A stretch of 64,000 bases of DNA, from the NCBI RefSeq assembly GCF_001718315.1, contig NZ_CP013362.1, forward strand, positions 1,922,001 to 1,986,000, read 5' to 3'. The DNA comes from Burkholderia diffusa. Its GTDB lineage: Bacteria; Pseudomonadota; Gammaproteobacteria; Burkholderiales; Burkholderiaceae. Every line of letters begins with the position of its first letter. Position 1 is the first letter of the stretch. Shown here piece after piece: positions 17,249 to 27,004 of this stretch. The notes beneath the pieces are model-generated. The model saw only the letters and a program-made list of their open reading frames with translations. It made no database searches and was not told where the DNA came from. The position numbers and the translations under genes were made by a program.

Positions 17249-17719
17249 ATGGGTCTTCTTTCGTTTATCAAAGAGGCGGGTGAAAAACTGCTGGGTCACG
17301 CCGATGCGCAGGCAGCGGAAGATCCGAATGCCGCGAACCAGACCGCGGCCGATGCGATCAAGAACTACATCAACACGCAAGGTCTCGATACGTCGAATCT
17401 GACCGTCGCGTTCGACGGCGCATCGCGCACCGTCACGCTGTCGGGCAGCGTCGCCGACCTCGACACGAAGGCGAAGGTCAAGGTCGCGGCCGGCAACGTG
17501 CAAGGCGTCGCGGGCGTCAATGACGACGATCTGCAGCCGGACGATCCGGAAGTTCAGTACCACGACGTGAAGCCGGGCGACACGCTGTCGGCGATCGCCA
17601 AGGAAGTGTATGGCGACGCGAACAAGTACCCGGCAATCTTCGAGGCGAACAAGCCGATGCTGTCGAGCCCGGACCGGATCTATCCGGGCCAGAAGCTCGT
17701 GATTCCGCCGCAGTCCTGA
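17249..17719 (+). CDS. kbp: BON and LysM domain protein, Kbp/YgaU-like
   Basis: This 156-residue protein has a BON domain at about 30-95 (KNYINTQGLDTSNLTVAFDG) and a C-terminal LysM domain at about 105-153, starting YHDVKPGDTLSAIAKEVYG. Length and domain order match E. coli Kbp (YgaU), a cytoplasmic potassium-binding protein. No signal peptide is visible, in agreement. An AGGGAGTG site precedes the ATG. It is followed by a bidirectional terminator shared with the convergent asparaginase gene. A peptidoglycan-binding role is the alternative often annotated. Confidence 0.88.
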   Translation: MGLLSFIKEAGEKLLGHADAQAAEDPNAANQTAADAIKNYINTQGLDTSNLTVAFDGASRTVTLSGSVADLDTKAKVKVAAGNVQGVAGVNDDDLQPDDPEVQYHDVKPGDTLSAIAKEVYGDANKYPAIFEANKPMLSSPDRIYPGQKLVIPPQS

Positions 17720-17740
17720 GCATTCGCGCAGGATTGACGC

Positions 17741-17771
17741 AAAAAGGCAGGCCGACTGGCCTGCCTTTTTT
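17741..17771. terminator. Bidirectional terminator
   Basis: AAAAAGGCAGGCC and GGCCTGCCTTTTTT form a perfect stem with a 4-nt loop, with A and T tracts on the two sides. It serves the convergent kbp (plus) and asparaginase (minus) genes. Confidence 0.9.
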
Positions 17772-17801
17772 CATGCGCGCCGCCCGATCGACGGCGTGCG
17801 C

Positions 17802-18824
17802 TCACAGCGTATCGAATGCGCGTTGCAGCGCGCCGCGCCCTTGCACGCCGTTCGCGAGCGCGAGCATCAGCAGCACGCGTGCCTTGAACGGACTCAGCGA
17901 CCCGGCGCTCACGAAACCGAGCGCGTCATCGTTCGCGGCGCCGTTGCGCATCACGTGCCCCGAGCCGACGCGCGACGCACGCACCACGGCAACACCCGCT
18001 TTCACCGCATCGGCGAGCGCCGCCTGCAGCGTCGCATGGATCGACCCGTTGCCGGTGCCCGCCACCACGAGGCCGCGCACGCCGGCCGCGACGAGCGCGT
18101 CGACGGCTGTGCGCGTCACGCCCGCATAGCTCGCGACGACTTCGACCGGCGGCCACGCGGCGGCAATCGCCAGGTGCGCATCGCGCGAGCGCGTCACGCG
18201 GCGCGCGAACTCGACGCGGCCGTCCTGCACCCAGCCGAGCGCACCCAGCTCCGGCGACTGGAATGCGTCGACCGCGTAGGTGCTCGTCTTCACGACGTCG
18301 CGCGCGCCGTGGATCCGGTTGTTGAACGCGACGAGTACGCCCTGCCCGCGCGCAGCCGGGTGAGCGGCAACCGTCACCGCGTTCAGCAGGTTCAGTGGAC
18401 CGTCGGACGACAGCGCGGTGGCCGGCCGCATCGCGGCCGTCAGCACGACCGGCTTGTCGCCGGTCACGACCAGATGCAGCGCGTATGCGGTTTCCTCTAG
18501 CGTGTCGGTGCCGTGGGTGATCACGATGCCGTCGATCGCCGGATCGGCCATCAGCGCGTCGACGCGCGAGGCGAGCGTATTCCAGAGCGGCAGCGCGAGA
18601 TCCTTGCTGTCGATGTTGGCGACCTGCTCGGCATCGATGCGTGCGACCGACGCGAGCGCCGGCACCGCGTCGAGCAGGAAATTGACGCCAAGCGCGCCGG
18701 CCTGATAGCCGGCCGTGCTGGCGGCGTCCGGCGCGGCGCCGGCGATCGTGCCGCCGGTGGCGAGTACGGCGATGCGCGGCAGTGCCGGCGCGGACGAGGG
18801 AGTTGCGGAGTTCGGAGTATTCAT
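17802..18824 (-). CDS. L-asparaginase
   Basis: The 340-residue asparaginase/glutaminase family protein has the first active-site motif LATGGTIAG with nucleophile Thr26. The second is ITHGTDTLEETAY with Thr106-Asp107, and the Lys-containing VVKTSTY follows later. It hydrolyses asparagine to aspartate and ammonia. The start at 18824 gives a short Ser/Pro/Ala-rich N-terminus with no signal peptide, so a cytoplasmic enzyme is likely, although the motifs are closer to the type II class. The frame stays open upstream to 18935 but lacks family similarity there. It is a single gene. Confidence 0.92.
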   Translation of the reverse strand: MNTPNSATPSSAPALPRIAVLATGGTIAGAAPDAASTAGYQAGALGVNFLLDAVPALASVARIDAEQVANIDSKDLALPLWNTLASRVDALMADPAIDGIVITHGTDTLEETAYALHLVVTGDKPVVLTAAMRPATALSSDGPLNLLNAVTVAAHPAARGQGVLVAFNNRIHGARDVVKTSTYAVDAFQSPELGALGWVQDGRVEFARRVTRSRDAHLAIAAAWPPVEVVASYAGVTRTAVDALVAAGVRGLVVAGTGNGSIHATLQAALADAVKAGVAVVRASRVGSGHVMRNGAANDDALGFVSAGSLSPFKARVLLMLALANGVQGRGALQRAFDTL

Positions 18825-18971
18825 GGCCGCGATTGTAATGGCTCGCGGCCAGCATCCGGTAGGTCGCGCGCGCGACCGGCGCCGAATGCGTCGCCTCATG
18901 GTTTGTCCCGATCGCCGGCGCACGCATGCCGTCAACGGCCACGCCGCCCGCCGCGTTATAGGAATGCCGTT

Positions 18972-19000
18972 TTGGTGTTTTCACATTGATTTGCCATAAT
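18972..19000 (+). promoter_or_regulatory. Sigma-70 promoter of the psiF-like gene
   Basis: TTGGTG (18972-18977), a 17-bp spacer and CATAAT (18995-19000). The leader is about 90 nt. No Pho box was seen near it, although family members are phosphate-starvation inducible. Confidence 0.6.
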
Positions 19001-19094
19001 CGGAGCGCGCGGTGCGATGTGACCCTGTTCCCGTTGCACCGGGCTTCGTGACGGCGTCGATATAAAACGCAATTCACCCCATGGGAGTGTCGAA

Positions 19095-19385
19095 ATGAAG
19101 ATCCAATCGCTCGTAGCCGCAGTGCTTCTCGGCGGCATGCTGGCTTCCCCCGCTTTCGCGGCGAACAGCCAGCAGGACAAGATGAAGGCCTGCAACACCC
19201 AGGCAGCCGGCAAGACGGGCGACGAACGCAAGGCGTTCATGAAGGACTGCCTGTCGGCCAAGCCTGCAAAGAAGATGTCGCAGCAGGAAAAGATGAAGGC
19301 CTGCAACACCCAGGCCGCCGACAAGAAGGGCGACGACCGCAAGGCGTTCATGAAGAGTTGCCTGAGCAGCCAGCCGGCCGCCTGA
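19095..19385 (+). CDS. psiF: PsiF repeat periplasmic protein
   Basis: This 96-residue protein has a clear signal peptide ending AFA (about residue 22). Two near-identical PsiF repeats follow, each with KMKACNTQAA and DxRKAFMKxCLS, so each repeat carries a Cys pair likely to form a disulfide in the periplasm. PsiF was named as phosphate-starvation inducible in E. coli; its function is unknown. A GGGAG ribosome site, a good promoter and a downstream terminator show a single-gene unit. Confidence 0.92.
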   Translation: MKIQSLVAAVLLGGMLASPAFAANSQQDKMKACNTQAAGKTGDERKAFMKDCLSAKPAKKMSQQEKMKACNTQAADKKGDDRKAFMKSCLSSQPAA

Positions 19386-19405
19386 GTTCCGGCGCTCCCG
19401 CGCGA

Positions 19406-19445
19406 ATGCCGCGCACCGCTTCGGCGGGCGCGGCATTTTTATTTT
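19406..19445 (+). terminator. Terminator of psiF
   Basis: ATGCCGCG pairs with CGCGGCAT around an inner CCGCTTCGGCGG hairpin. TTTTATTTT follows. The 260 bp from here to 19705 contain no recognisable gene. Confidence 0.85.
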
Positions 19446-19704
19446 CGTTGCGCGCGCATCGACGCGCGCGATGACGCCGGATGCATCGCCGCGCTGCCCG
19501 GCCAACGGCGCCGTTGCCGTTGCGAGATGCGCCACCGCCCTCCCGCCCCCGCTTCCCCCGTGCGCCGTACGAATGCCGCCACACGGTGCGGCAATTCGCC
19601 GCGATTTCTTCTATGATGGCTGCAACGCGGCCCATCCAAGTACAAGAAGCGCCATCGGGCCGCCCTCGAGACGGACGCGCACACCGCGTCAAACGGAGGC
19701 ATGG

Positions 19705-20166
19705 ATGGCATGGAGACAACACCGCTGGTTCCGCCGCTGGCTGATCGTGATCGTGTTCTGGGCCGTGCCCGTCGCGATCGTCGCCGTGCGCGAGATCCGC
19801 GAGGAAATGGCGTACAACAAGGCCGACCTGCAGCTCGCGCTGACCACCTGGCAGCTCACCGATGCGCAGCAGGCAGCAGGCGCCGCCGCGAAGTGCCACG
19901 GCGATCCTGATGCGGCGCGCGCGGCCGGCTGCCCGGCCGACGTGCTGGCCGCCAACGCGGCGCGCCAGCAGGCGGCCCGGGACGAATACGTGGTGCGCCG
20001 CAATACGCTCGCCGGTTATCTGTGGCATGCATTCGTCGGCTACTGGGTCGTGCCGGCCGCGTTCCTGTTCGCGTGCGGGGTCGTGATCGCGCTGATTCGC
20101 CGCGCGCTGCGGCGCCCCCCGATCAAGCCGCCCGCGCCGCCGGCACCGCCCGTCACGCCGCACTGA
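19705..20166 (+). CDS. Small membrane protein of unknown function
   Basis: The 153-residue protein has two hydrophobic segments: about 14-30 (WLIVIVFWAVPVAIVAV) and about 112-133 (VVPAAFLFACGVVIALI). Between them is a roughly 80-residue polar region with a Cys pair (KCHGD and AGCPAD), probably periplasmic. The tail is Pro-rich (KPPAPPAPPVTP). The ATG at 19705 is chosen because ACGGAGG lies 6 bp upstream; an ATG at 19701 is in another frame. I do not recognise the family. It lies between two envelope-protein genes but has its own spacing on both sides. Confidence 0.75.
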   Translation: MAWRQHRWFRRWLIVIVFWAVPVAIVAVREIREEMAYNKADLQLALTTWQLTDAQQAAGAAAKCHGDPDAARAAGCPADVLAANAARQQAARDEYVVRRNTLAGYLWHAFVGYWVVPAAFLFACGVVIALIRRALRRPPIKPPAPPAPPVTPH

Positions 20167-20331
20167 CGCGCGGCGACCGCCCCGCTTTCCCGCTTCCCTT
20201 TCCTGCCGTCCGCCGGCCGGCCGCGCGACGTATCGCCGTACGCGCGCCGGTCCGTCCGTTGGCGCGCCGCGACACCCCAAAACGATTTGACGCTTTTTCA
20301 CGCGCGAACGAAAAGGGGTTGTAATCCGCTG

Positions 20332-20340
20332 TGATATAAC
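20332..20340 (+). promoter_or_regulatory. Extended -10 promoter of the SYLF lipoprotein gene
   Basis: TGATATAAC gives an extended -10 (TGN plus TATAAC). No convincing -35 lies 17 bp upstream. The start would be about 55 nt before the coding region. Confidence 0.45.
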
Positions 20341-20402
20341 TGCCGACGTGATCCGCTCCGTGAGCGAGACTCACTCCGAACGTCATCCGATGGAGAAGAA
20401 CG

Positions 20403-20990
20403 ATGCAAAAACGGAACCTCGTGCTGAAAGCCGCCGCTGCGCTCATCGTCGGCAGCCTTGCGCTCACCGGTTGCACCACCACCCCCGACAAGCCCGACAA
20501 TGCCGCGACCAACGCGTCGAAGCGTCAGGCGATCGATTCGAGCGTCGACGCAACGCTGTCGCGCATGTATTCCACGGTCAAGGGTTCGCGCGAACTCGTC
20601 GCGAAGTCACGCGGCGTGCTCGTGTTCCCGGACGTGATCCAGGCAGGCTTCATCGTCGGCGGTCAGACGGGCAACGGCGCGCTGCGCGTCGGCGGCAGCA
20701 CGGTCGGCTACTACAACACGTCGTCGCTGTCGGTCGGCCTGCAGGCCGGCGCGCAGTCGAAGGCCGTCGTGTTCCTGTTCATGACGCAGGAAGCGCTCGA
20801 CGAATTCCGCGGCTCGGACGGCTGGGCAGCCGGCGCCGGTGCATCGGTCGCGCTCGTGAAGATGGGCGCGAACGGCGCGGTCGACACGACCACGGCCACC
20901 GCGCCGGTCCAGGTCATCGTGCTGACCAACGCCGGCCTGATGGGCGACGTGTCGATCAACGGCACGAAGGTCACGAAGCTGAAGATCTGA
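20403..20990 (+). CDS. SYLF/Ysc84-domain outer-membrane lipoprotein (BPSL1445-like)
   Basis: The 195-residue protein has a lipoprotein signal with lipobox LTGC at about residue 24. A SYLF (Ysc84) lipid-binding domain fills the rest, from KGSRELVAKSRGVLVFPDVI through GGSTVGYYNTSSLSVGLQAG to the end. The same architecture is found in the immunogenic B. pseudomallei lipoprotein BPSL1445. Attachment to the outer membrane is likely because the residue after the Cys is Thr, not Asp. Its function is unknown; lipid or phosphoinositide binding is described for eukaryotic SYLF proteins. It is a single gene with its own promoter and terminator. Confidence 0.9.
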   Translation: MQKRNLVLKAAAALIVGSLALTGCTTTPDKPDNAATNASKRQAIDSSVDATLSRMYSTVKGSRELVAKSRGVLVFPDVIQAGFIVGGQTGNGALRVGGSTVGYYNTSSLSVGLQAGAQSKAVVFLFMTQEALDEFRGSDGWAAGAGASVALVKMGANGAVDTTTATAPVQVIVLTNAGLMGDVSINGTKVTKLKI

Positions 20991-21035
20991 CGCCGAGGCG
21001 TCCTCGCTCGTGCGCACCGCGCGAGCGACGTGCAA

Positions 21036-21069
21036 ACGGCGATGTCCTTGCGGGCATCGCCGTTTTTTT
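21036..21069 (+). terminator. Terminator of the SYLF lipoprotein gene
   Basis: ACGGCGATG pairs with CATCGCCGT, followed by seven T (21063-21069). Confidence 0.88.
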
Positions 21070-21087
21070 ATCCGCGCGCGTTGCGCG

Positions 21088-22152
21088 TCAGGTCGTCGAA
21101 TCGATCACCTTGAAGCGCGAGCGCTTCTGCGCGCGGATCAGCGACTGGTACACGTCGACGTACTGCTGCGCCATCCGCCGCGACGTGAAGCGCTCCTCGA
21201 AGCGCTGCCGCACCCGTGCGCGCGGCAGCAGGTGCAGCCGGTTCACGGCGGCCACCGCGCTGATCTCGTCCTCGACGATGAAGCCCGACACACCCTCGTC
21301 CAGCACCTCCGGCACCGCGCCGCGATTGAACGCGATCACCGGCGTGCCGCATGACATCGCCTCGATCATCACCAGCCCGAACGGCTCCGGCCAGTCGATC
21401 GGAAACAGCAGCGCATGCGCGCCCGACAGGAATTCGGCCTTCTGGTGGTCGGCGATCTCGCCGATGTATTCGACGTGCGGCAGGGCGAACAGCGGCTTGA
21501 TCTCGCGTTCGAAGTATTCCTGGTCCGCCGCGTCGATCTTCGCTGCGATCCGGATCGGCAGCCCGCACTGGCGTGCAATGCGGATCGCCGTGTCGACCCG
21601 CTTCTCCGGCGAGATGCGACCGAGGAACGCGAGATAGCGCGGCTCGACGGACTGCGGCAGGTACAACGCATCGGGCAGCCCGTGGTACACGGTCGTCAGC
21701 CATTTCGCCTGCGGCAGCGGCTGGCGCTGCGAATTCGAGATCGAGATCACCGGCGCGGTGTTGAACGTGTCGAACACCGGTTGCTGCTCGGGCAGATCGA
21801 GACGGCCGTGCAATGTCGTCACGAATGGCGTGTCCTGCCGGTTGAAAACCGAAAAGGAGTAGTAATCCATGTGGAAATGGAGCACGTCGAAATCCTTCGC
21901 GCGGCGCGCGACCGTCTCCATCAGCAGCATGTGCGGAGCGACGCGATCGCGGATCGACGAGTCGAGCCGCAACGCGCGCGGCCACACCGGTTCGAGCCTG
22001 GCCCGGGTCGTCGAATCGCCGCTGGCGAACAGCGTCACGTCATGGCCGAGGTCGACGAGCGCCTCGGTGATGTAGGACACGACGCGCTCCGTGCCGCCGT
22101 ACAGCTTCGGCGGCACGGATTCGGTCAGCGGGGCGATCTGGGCAATTCTCAT
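21088..22152 (-). CDS. GT4-family glycosyltransferase
   Basis: The 354-residue GT-B enzyme starts MRIAQIAPLTESVPPKLYGGTERVV, with the nucleotide-sugar part FLGRISPEKRVDTAIRIA and the E-x7-E type motif in PEPFGLVMIEAMSCGTPVIAF. It belongs to the family of stand-alone bacterial GT4 proteins without a known acceptor. Start 22152 fits a GGAGACG ribosome site; the upstream open codons have no family similarity. Neighbours do not form a polysaccharide cluster, so the substrate is unknown. Confidence 0.88.
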   Translation of the reverse strand: MRIAQIAPLTESVPPKLYGGTERVVSYITEALVDLGHDVTLFASGDSTTRARLEPVWPRALRLDSSIRDRVAPHMLLMETVARRAKDFDVLHFHMDYYSFSVFNRQDTPFVTTLHGRLDLPEQQPVFDTFNTAPVISISNSQRQPLPQAKWLTTVYHGLPDALYLPQSVEPRYLAFLGRISPEKRVDTAIRIARQCGLPIRIAAKIDAADQEYFEREIKPLFALPHVEYIGEIADHQKAEFLSGAHALLFPIDWPEPFGLVMIEAMSCGTPVIAFNRGAVPEVLDEGVSGFIVEDEISAVAAVNRLHLLPRARVRQRFEERFTSRRMAQQYVDVYQSLIRAQKRSRFKVIDSTT

Positions 22153-22437
22153 GGTCCACGTCTCCTGTGTCCTCGGTCGACCGGCACGGCGGCTGGCGCA
22201 CACCGCGCATGCGTGCGGCATGCGGCCGGCATCGCGCCGGCCGAATATCTCATTATTATTCGCGATCCCGATGCCCGGAGGCACCGGGCTTTCATTTTAT
22301 GGGCGTTGTTACAGACAGGATACATTCGCCCGCGGGCCGCCCGTACCGCTTCGGGGCGGCCGCACCGGCGCGGCGGGTGTCCGACGTCGGGAATCCTACG
22401 GTCCACCGCTGGCGGGCCGCGCGCACCGTCCCGCCCG

Positions 22438-23613
<1,176 letters not shown>

Positions 23614-23646
23614 GGAAGGGAAATGGCGGCGGGTACCGGCACGCGC

Positions 23647-24819
23647 TCAGCGGCCTTCGGTGGCCTTCGGATCGGCCGCGGTGTTGGCCGCCGTGCTGGC
23701 GGCTGGCGGCCGCGCATGCGGCCGTTCGGGACTCGGCTCGCCCAGCGCCGAATCGTGCGGATACAGTTCCATCCGGCTACGCGGCAGGCATTGCGGAAAG
23801 CGCGTCTGCAGATAGGCGATCAAGCCCTCGCGCACGCGGCAGCGCAGATCCCAGCACGCCGACGAGTCGGCCGCGCTGACGAGCGCGCGCAACTGCATCG
23901 TGCGCTCGGTCGCGTCGGTCACCTGCAGCACCTGCACGCGGCCGTCCCACTCGGGCGCCGCATGGACGAGCCGCGCGAGCTCCTCGCGCAGCGGCGCGAG
24001 CGGCGTGCGGTAATCGACGGACAGGTACACCGTGCCGATGATCTCCGAGCTGCTGCGCGTCCAGTTCGTGAACGGATTTTCGATGATCCACTGCAGCGGA
24101 ACGACAAGCCGGCGCTGGTCCCACAGCCGCACCGACACGAACGAGCCGGTGATTTCCTCGATGCGGCCCCACTCGCCCTGGATCACGACGACGTCGTCGA
24201 GCCGGATCGGCTGGGTGAGCGCGATCTGCAGCCCGGCGATCAGGTTGCCGAGCACCGGCCGCGCGGCGATGCCGGCAACCAGCCCCGCGACGCCGGCCGA
24301 TGCCAGCAGGCTCGCGCCGACCTGGCGCACGTTCGGGAACGTCATCAGCGCGGCGCCGGTGCCGATGATCACGATCAGCACCATGATGGTTCGCACGAGC
24401 ACCTTGGCCTGCGTGTGCACGCGCCGTGCGTGGAGATTGTCGGCCGCGTCCATCGGATGGGCCTGGATGATCGCGTCGCCGACGCCGGCCGCGAGCCGCA
24501 CCAGCAGCCAGGTCAGCGACACGATGGAGCCGACCGCGGCGGCGGTGCGCATCCCGCGCACGAACGACATGCCTTCGTCCGCCTGGATCCACAGGAACTC
24601 GAGCGCGAGCAGCGCGAGCGTGACGAGCGACGGTTTGTCGATGTAGCGCAGGATCACGCTCATCAGCGGATACGGCTGCGCGATGCGCTTGACAATGCGT
24701 GCGCCGACACGGTGCACGATCGCGACGACAAGCACGACGATGACCGACACGCCCAGCGTGCCGAGCCACGCATGCAACGGCGCATCGGCGATGCGCTGCA
24801 ATTCCTCGATTGAAATCAT
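23647..24819 (-). CDS. MscS-family mechanosensitive ion channel
   Basis: The 390-residue protein has four hydrophobic segments in its first 200 residues. These are followed by the pore-lining helix VGASLLASAGVAGLVAGIAARPVLGNLIAGLQIALTQP, read here as two adjoining motifs, and the beta domain DDVVVIQGEWGRIEEI. MscS channels release osmolytes from the cytoplasm on osmotic downshock. The tail after residue 350 is Pro/Ala-rich. It is followed at 33 bp by the AAA ATPase gene on the same strand. Confidence 0.92.
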   Translation of the reverse strand: MISIEELQRIADAPLHAWLGTLGVSVIVVLVVAIVHRVGARIVKRIAQPYPLMSVILRYIDKPSLVTLALLALEFLWIQADEGMSFVRGMRTAAAVGSIVSLTWLLVRLAAGVGDAIIQAHPMDAADNLHARRVHTQAKVLVRTIMVLIVIIGTGAALMTFPNVRQVGASLLASAGVAGLVAGIAARPVLGNLIAGLQIALTQPIRLDDVVVIQGEWGRIEEITGSFVSVRLWDQRRLVVPLQWIIENPFTNWTRSSSEIIGTVYLSVDYRTPLAPLREELARLVHAAPEWDGRVQVLQVTDATERTMQLRALVSAADSSACWDLRCRVREGLIAYLQTRFPQCLPRSRMELYPHDSALGEPSPERPHARPPAASTAANTAADPKATEGR

Positions 24820-24915
24820 CGGCGCCCGGGATGCTTCGGTTATGAGGCGCGGCGGCCTCGTCCTGGATGCGTCGGCGACGTCCGGGCAATGCGCGCGCCC
24901 GGACCCGGCGTCAGA

Positions 24916-25272
24916 TCAGTTGCCCCCCCTGCAGGGGAACGCCTTGCCGAGACCGAGCGACACCGCGGTGCTCGCGTTGTAGTCGGCCAGCTTCGGGTTC
25001 TCCGCGATGTACTTGCGCACCGCGTCGGTCATCTGCTGCGCCCGGATGTCGGGCGGCAGGCAGAAATACTGCCCGACGCGCGGCCCCGTGGTGCCGCCGA
25101 TCGCATCGATCGTGTTGTAGACGCCGTCGGCGGCGCCTTCGATGTAGGCCGCGCACGACGCCCGCGACTTGACGTCCGTCTTCGCGCACAGCCGGTCGAG
25201 ATCCGCGCCCGTGAAAGCCGCCGCCGACAACGGCACGGCGAACGCCGCGGCACAAAACATAGCCCGCAACAT
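24916..25272 (-). CDS. Rap1a/Tai-type immunity-like periplasmic protein
   Basis: This 118-residue protein has a signal peptide (MLRAMFCAAAFAVPLSAAA) and a compact domain with four Cys: LCAKT, SCAAYIEG, YFCLPP and FPCRG. The order C...C-x2-YI-x-G-x2-D...C-x-P...Q-x3-A...fPC is that of the Rap1a/Tai family, which includes periplasmic immunity proteins against type VI amidase effectors. No amidase effector or type VI gene lies nearby, so it is either an orphan immunity protein or a housekeeping relative. The ATG at 25272 is chosen from the signal peptide. Confidence 0.75.
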   Translation of the reverse strand: MLRAMFCAAAFAVPLSAAAFTGADLDRLCAKTDVKSRASCAAYIEGAADGVYNTIDAIGGTTGPRVGQYFCLPPDIRAQQMTDAVRKYIAENPKLADYNASTAVSLGLGKAFPCRGGN

Positions 25273-25391
25273 GGTGTTCCTTATGTCAATGCGGCGCGAG
25301 GCCGCCCAATGCGCTGACCGGCGCGGCGGCCGCCCGCCCGCTGCCGGCCGGGTTGCGGCCGGCCGGGCGCTGCGCCACCGCGCCGAAACCG

Positions 25392-26102
25392 TCATTTTGC
25401 ACTCTTTTGGGCATCTGCCGGCGCCGACGCGCCGATGCGCACCGTCCGCTTGCTCAGGATGTCGATCGCGTCCGGCGCCTTGTAGTGCTTCGCGAACTCG
25501 AGCGCGGTGATACCGAGCTGGTTCTTCACCTGCGGATCGGCACCCTGGTCGAGCAGCAGGTTGACCGTCGACGCGTGGTTGCCGCGCGCGGCCATCATCA
25601 GCGGCGTCGTGCCGTTCGGCGATGCGGTGTCGATATACGCGTCGTGGTCGAGCAGGATCTTGACGACCTCGTCCTGGCCGTTGGTCGCCGCGTAGTGCAG
25701 CGGCGCCCAGCCCTTCTTGCTGACTTCCGCGCCCTTGTCGATCAGCAGCTTGACGAGCCCGACGTCGCCGTTCAGCGACGCGAGCATCAGTGCGTTCTCG
25801 CCGGCCTTGTCTTCCTTCTCGAGATCGACGTTCGGCGTCGTCGCGATCGCGGCGGCCACCTTGTCGGACTTCTCGCGCGCGGCGATCACCAGGATCGGGT
25901 CGCCGTTCGGCGCGAGCGTGTTCGGATCGAGCTTGCCGCTCTTGAGCTGCTTGCCGATGTCGGCGATGTCGTCGAACTTGACCGCCTTGACGATCGCGTC
26001 GAGCGACTCGGCATGCGCGCCGGCGGCGGCCAGCAGGCCGCTCGCGACGAGCGCGGCGGCGACGAGTGCGCGCTTGGGCAGGTATGTGGTCGGCTTCGTC
26101 AT
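25392..26102 (-). CDS. Secreted ankyrin-repeat protein
   Basis: The 236-residue protein has a signal peptide (KRALVAAALVASGLLAAAGAHA, cleaved near residue 33). About five ankyrin repeats follow, including NALMLASLNGDVGLVKLLID, APLHYAATNGQDEVVKILLD and TPLMMAARGNHASTVNLLLD. It should be a periplasmic protein-binding module; related proteins protect catalases or are of unknown role. A GGAAGGAG site precedes the ATG at 26102. It lies 43 bp downstream of the TatD-type gene and 119 bp upstream of the Rap1a-like gene, all on the minus strand. Confidence 0.9.
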   Translation of the reverse strand: MTKPTTYLPKRALVAAALVASGLLAAAGAHAESLDAIVKAVKFDDIADIGKQLKSGKLDPNTLAPNGDPILVIAAREKSDKVAAAIATTPNVDLEKEDKAGENALMLASLNGDVGLVKLLIDKGAEVSKKGWAPLHYAATNGQDEVVKILLDHDAYIDTASPNGTTPLMMAARGNHASTVNLLLDQGADPQVKNQLGITALEFAKHYKAPDAIDILSKRTVRIGASAPADAQKSAK

Positions 26103-26145
26103 TGTTGTGGGCTCCTTCCCTGGGTTGTCGGCTGGCCGCGCGTCG

Positions 26146-26925
26146 TTAGCGGGCGATCTTGAACAGCCGGAAAAAGTTCTGTGTCGTCGCATCGGCGAGC
26201 GCCTCGACGGCGATCCCGCGCTCGGATGCGATAAAGCGTCCGACATGGCTGACGTACGCAGGTTCATTCGGCTTGCCGCGATACGGCACCGGCGCGAGGT
26301 ACGGCGAGTCGGTTTCGATCAGCAGCCGGTCGAGCGGCACGCGCCGCGCGACGTCCTGCACGTCGGTCGCGTTCTTGAACGTGACGATCCCCGACAGCGA
26401 GATATGGAAGTTCTGCGCGAGCGCCTGCTCGGCGACGGGCCACGGCTCGGTGAAGCAGTGCATCACGCCGCCCGGCACGTCCGCGCGCTCCTCGGCCATG
26501 ATCCGCAGCGTGTCCTCCGACGACGAGCGCGTATGGATGATCAGCGGCTTCATCGTCGCGGTCGCCGCGCGGATGTGCGTGCGAAAGCGCTCGCGCTGCC
26601 ATTCCATGTCGGCGATCGAGCGCCCTTCGAGGCGGTAGTAGTCGAGGCCCGTCTCGCCGATCGCGACGACCTTCGGGTGTGCGGCGAGCTCGATCAGCTC
26701 CGCGAGCGTCGGCTCCCGTGCGTCCTCGTGATCGGGGTGCACGCCAACCGACGCATACACGTTGTCGTGCGCCTGCGCGATCGCGAGCACGTCCGGCAGC
26801 GTCTCGAAGTCGACCGACACGCACAGCGCGTGCGTGACGTCGTGCTCGCGCATGTTCTCCAGCACGGCCGGCAGGCGGTCGGCGAGACCCTTGAAATTGA
26901 TGTGGCAGTGAGAATCGACGAACAT
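26146..26925 (-). CDS. TatD-family metal-dependent DNase (YcfH type)
   Basis: The 259-residue TIM-barrel hydrolase has the metal ligands of the family: H6-x-H8 in DSHCHIN, Glu in GETGLDYY, His in LIIHTRSS and MHCFTEP, and Asp in ETDSPYLAP. The position directly after holB and tmk matches the YcfH subgroup. Members cleave 3' or AP-site DNA in vitro. Start 26925 is fixed by the N-terminal MFVDSHCH, since sequence upstream has no similarity. Confidence 0.94.
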   Translation of the reverse strand: MFVDSHCHINFKGLADRLPAVLENMREHDVTHALCVSVDFETLPDVLAIAQAHDNVYASVGVHPDHEDAREPTLAELIELAAHPKVVAIGETGLDYYRLEGRSIADMEWQRERFRTHIRAATATMKPLIIHTRSSSEDTLRIMAEERADVPGGVMHCFTEPWPVAEQALAQNFHISLSGIVTFKNATDVQDVARRVPLDRLLIETDSPYLAPVPYRGKPNEPAYVSHVGRFIASERGIAVEALADATTQNFFRLFKIAR

Positions 26926-27004
26926 CGTGTTTCCTGAATACGGTGGGCGGGCGCTCATGCGCTCGCCGGCAATCGTTTCCTTACTCGAAGGAAGCAATAC
27001 TCGT

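Noticed and set aside
19095..19385. Pho box for psiF
   Set aside because: The upstream region has a good sigma-70 promoter, but no pair of CTGTCAT-like repeats.
22273..22295. Hairpin GCCCGG/CCGGGC followed by TTTCATTTT as a plus-strand terminator
   Set aside because: No plus-strand gene lies upstream, and both neighbouring genes are on the minus strand. It is more likely chance structure in the glycosyltransferase leader.
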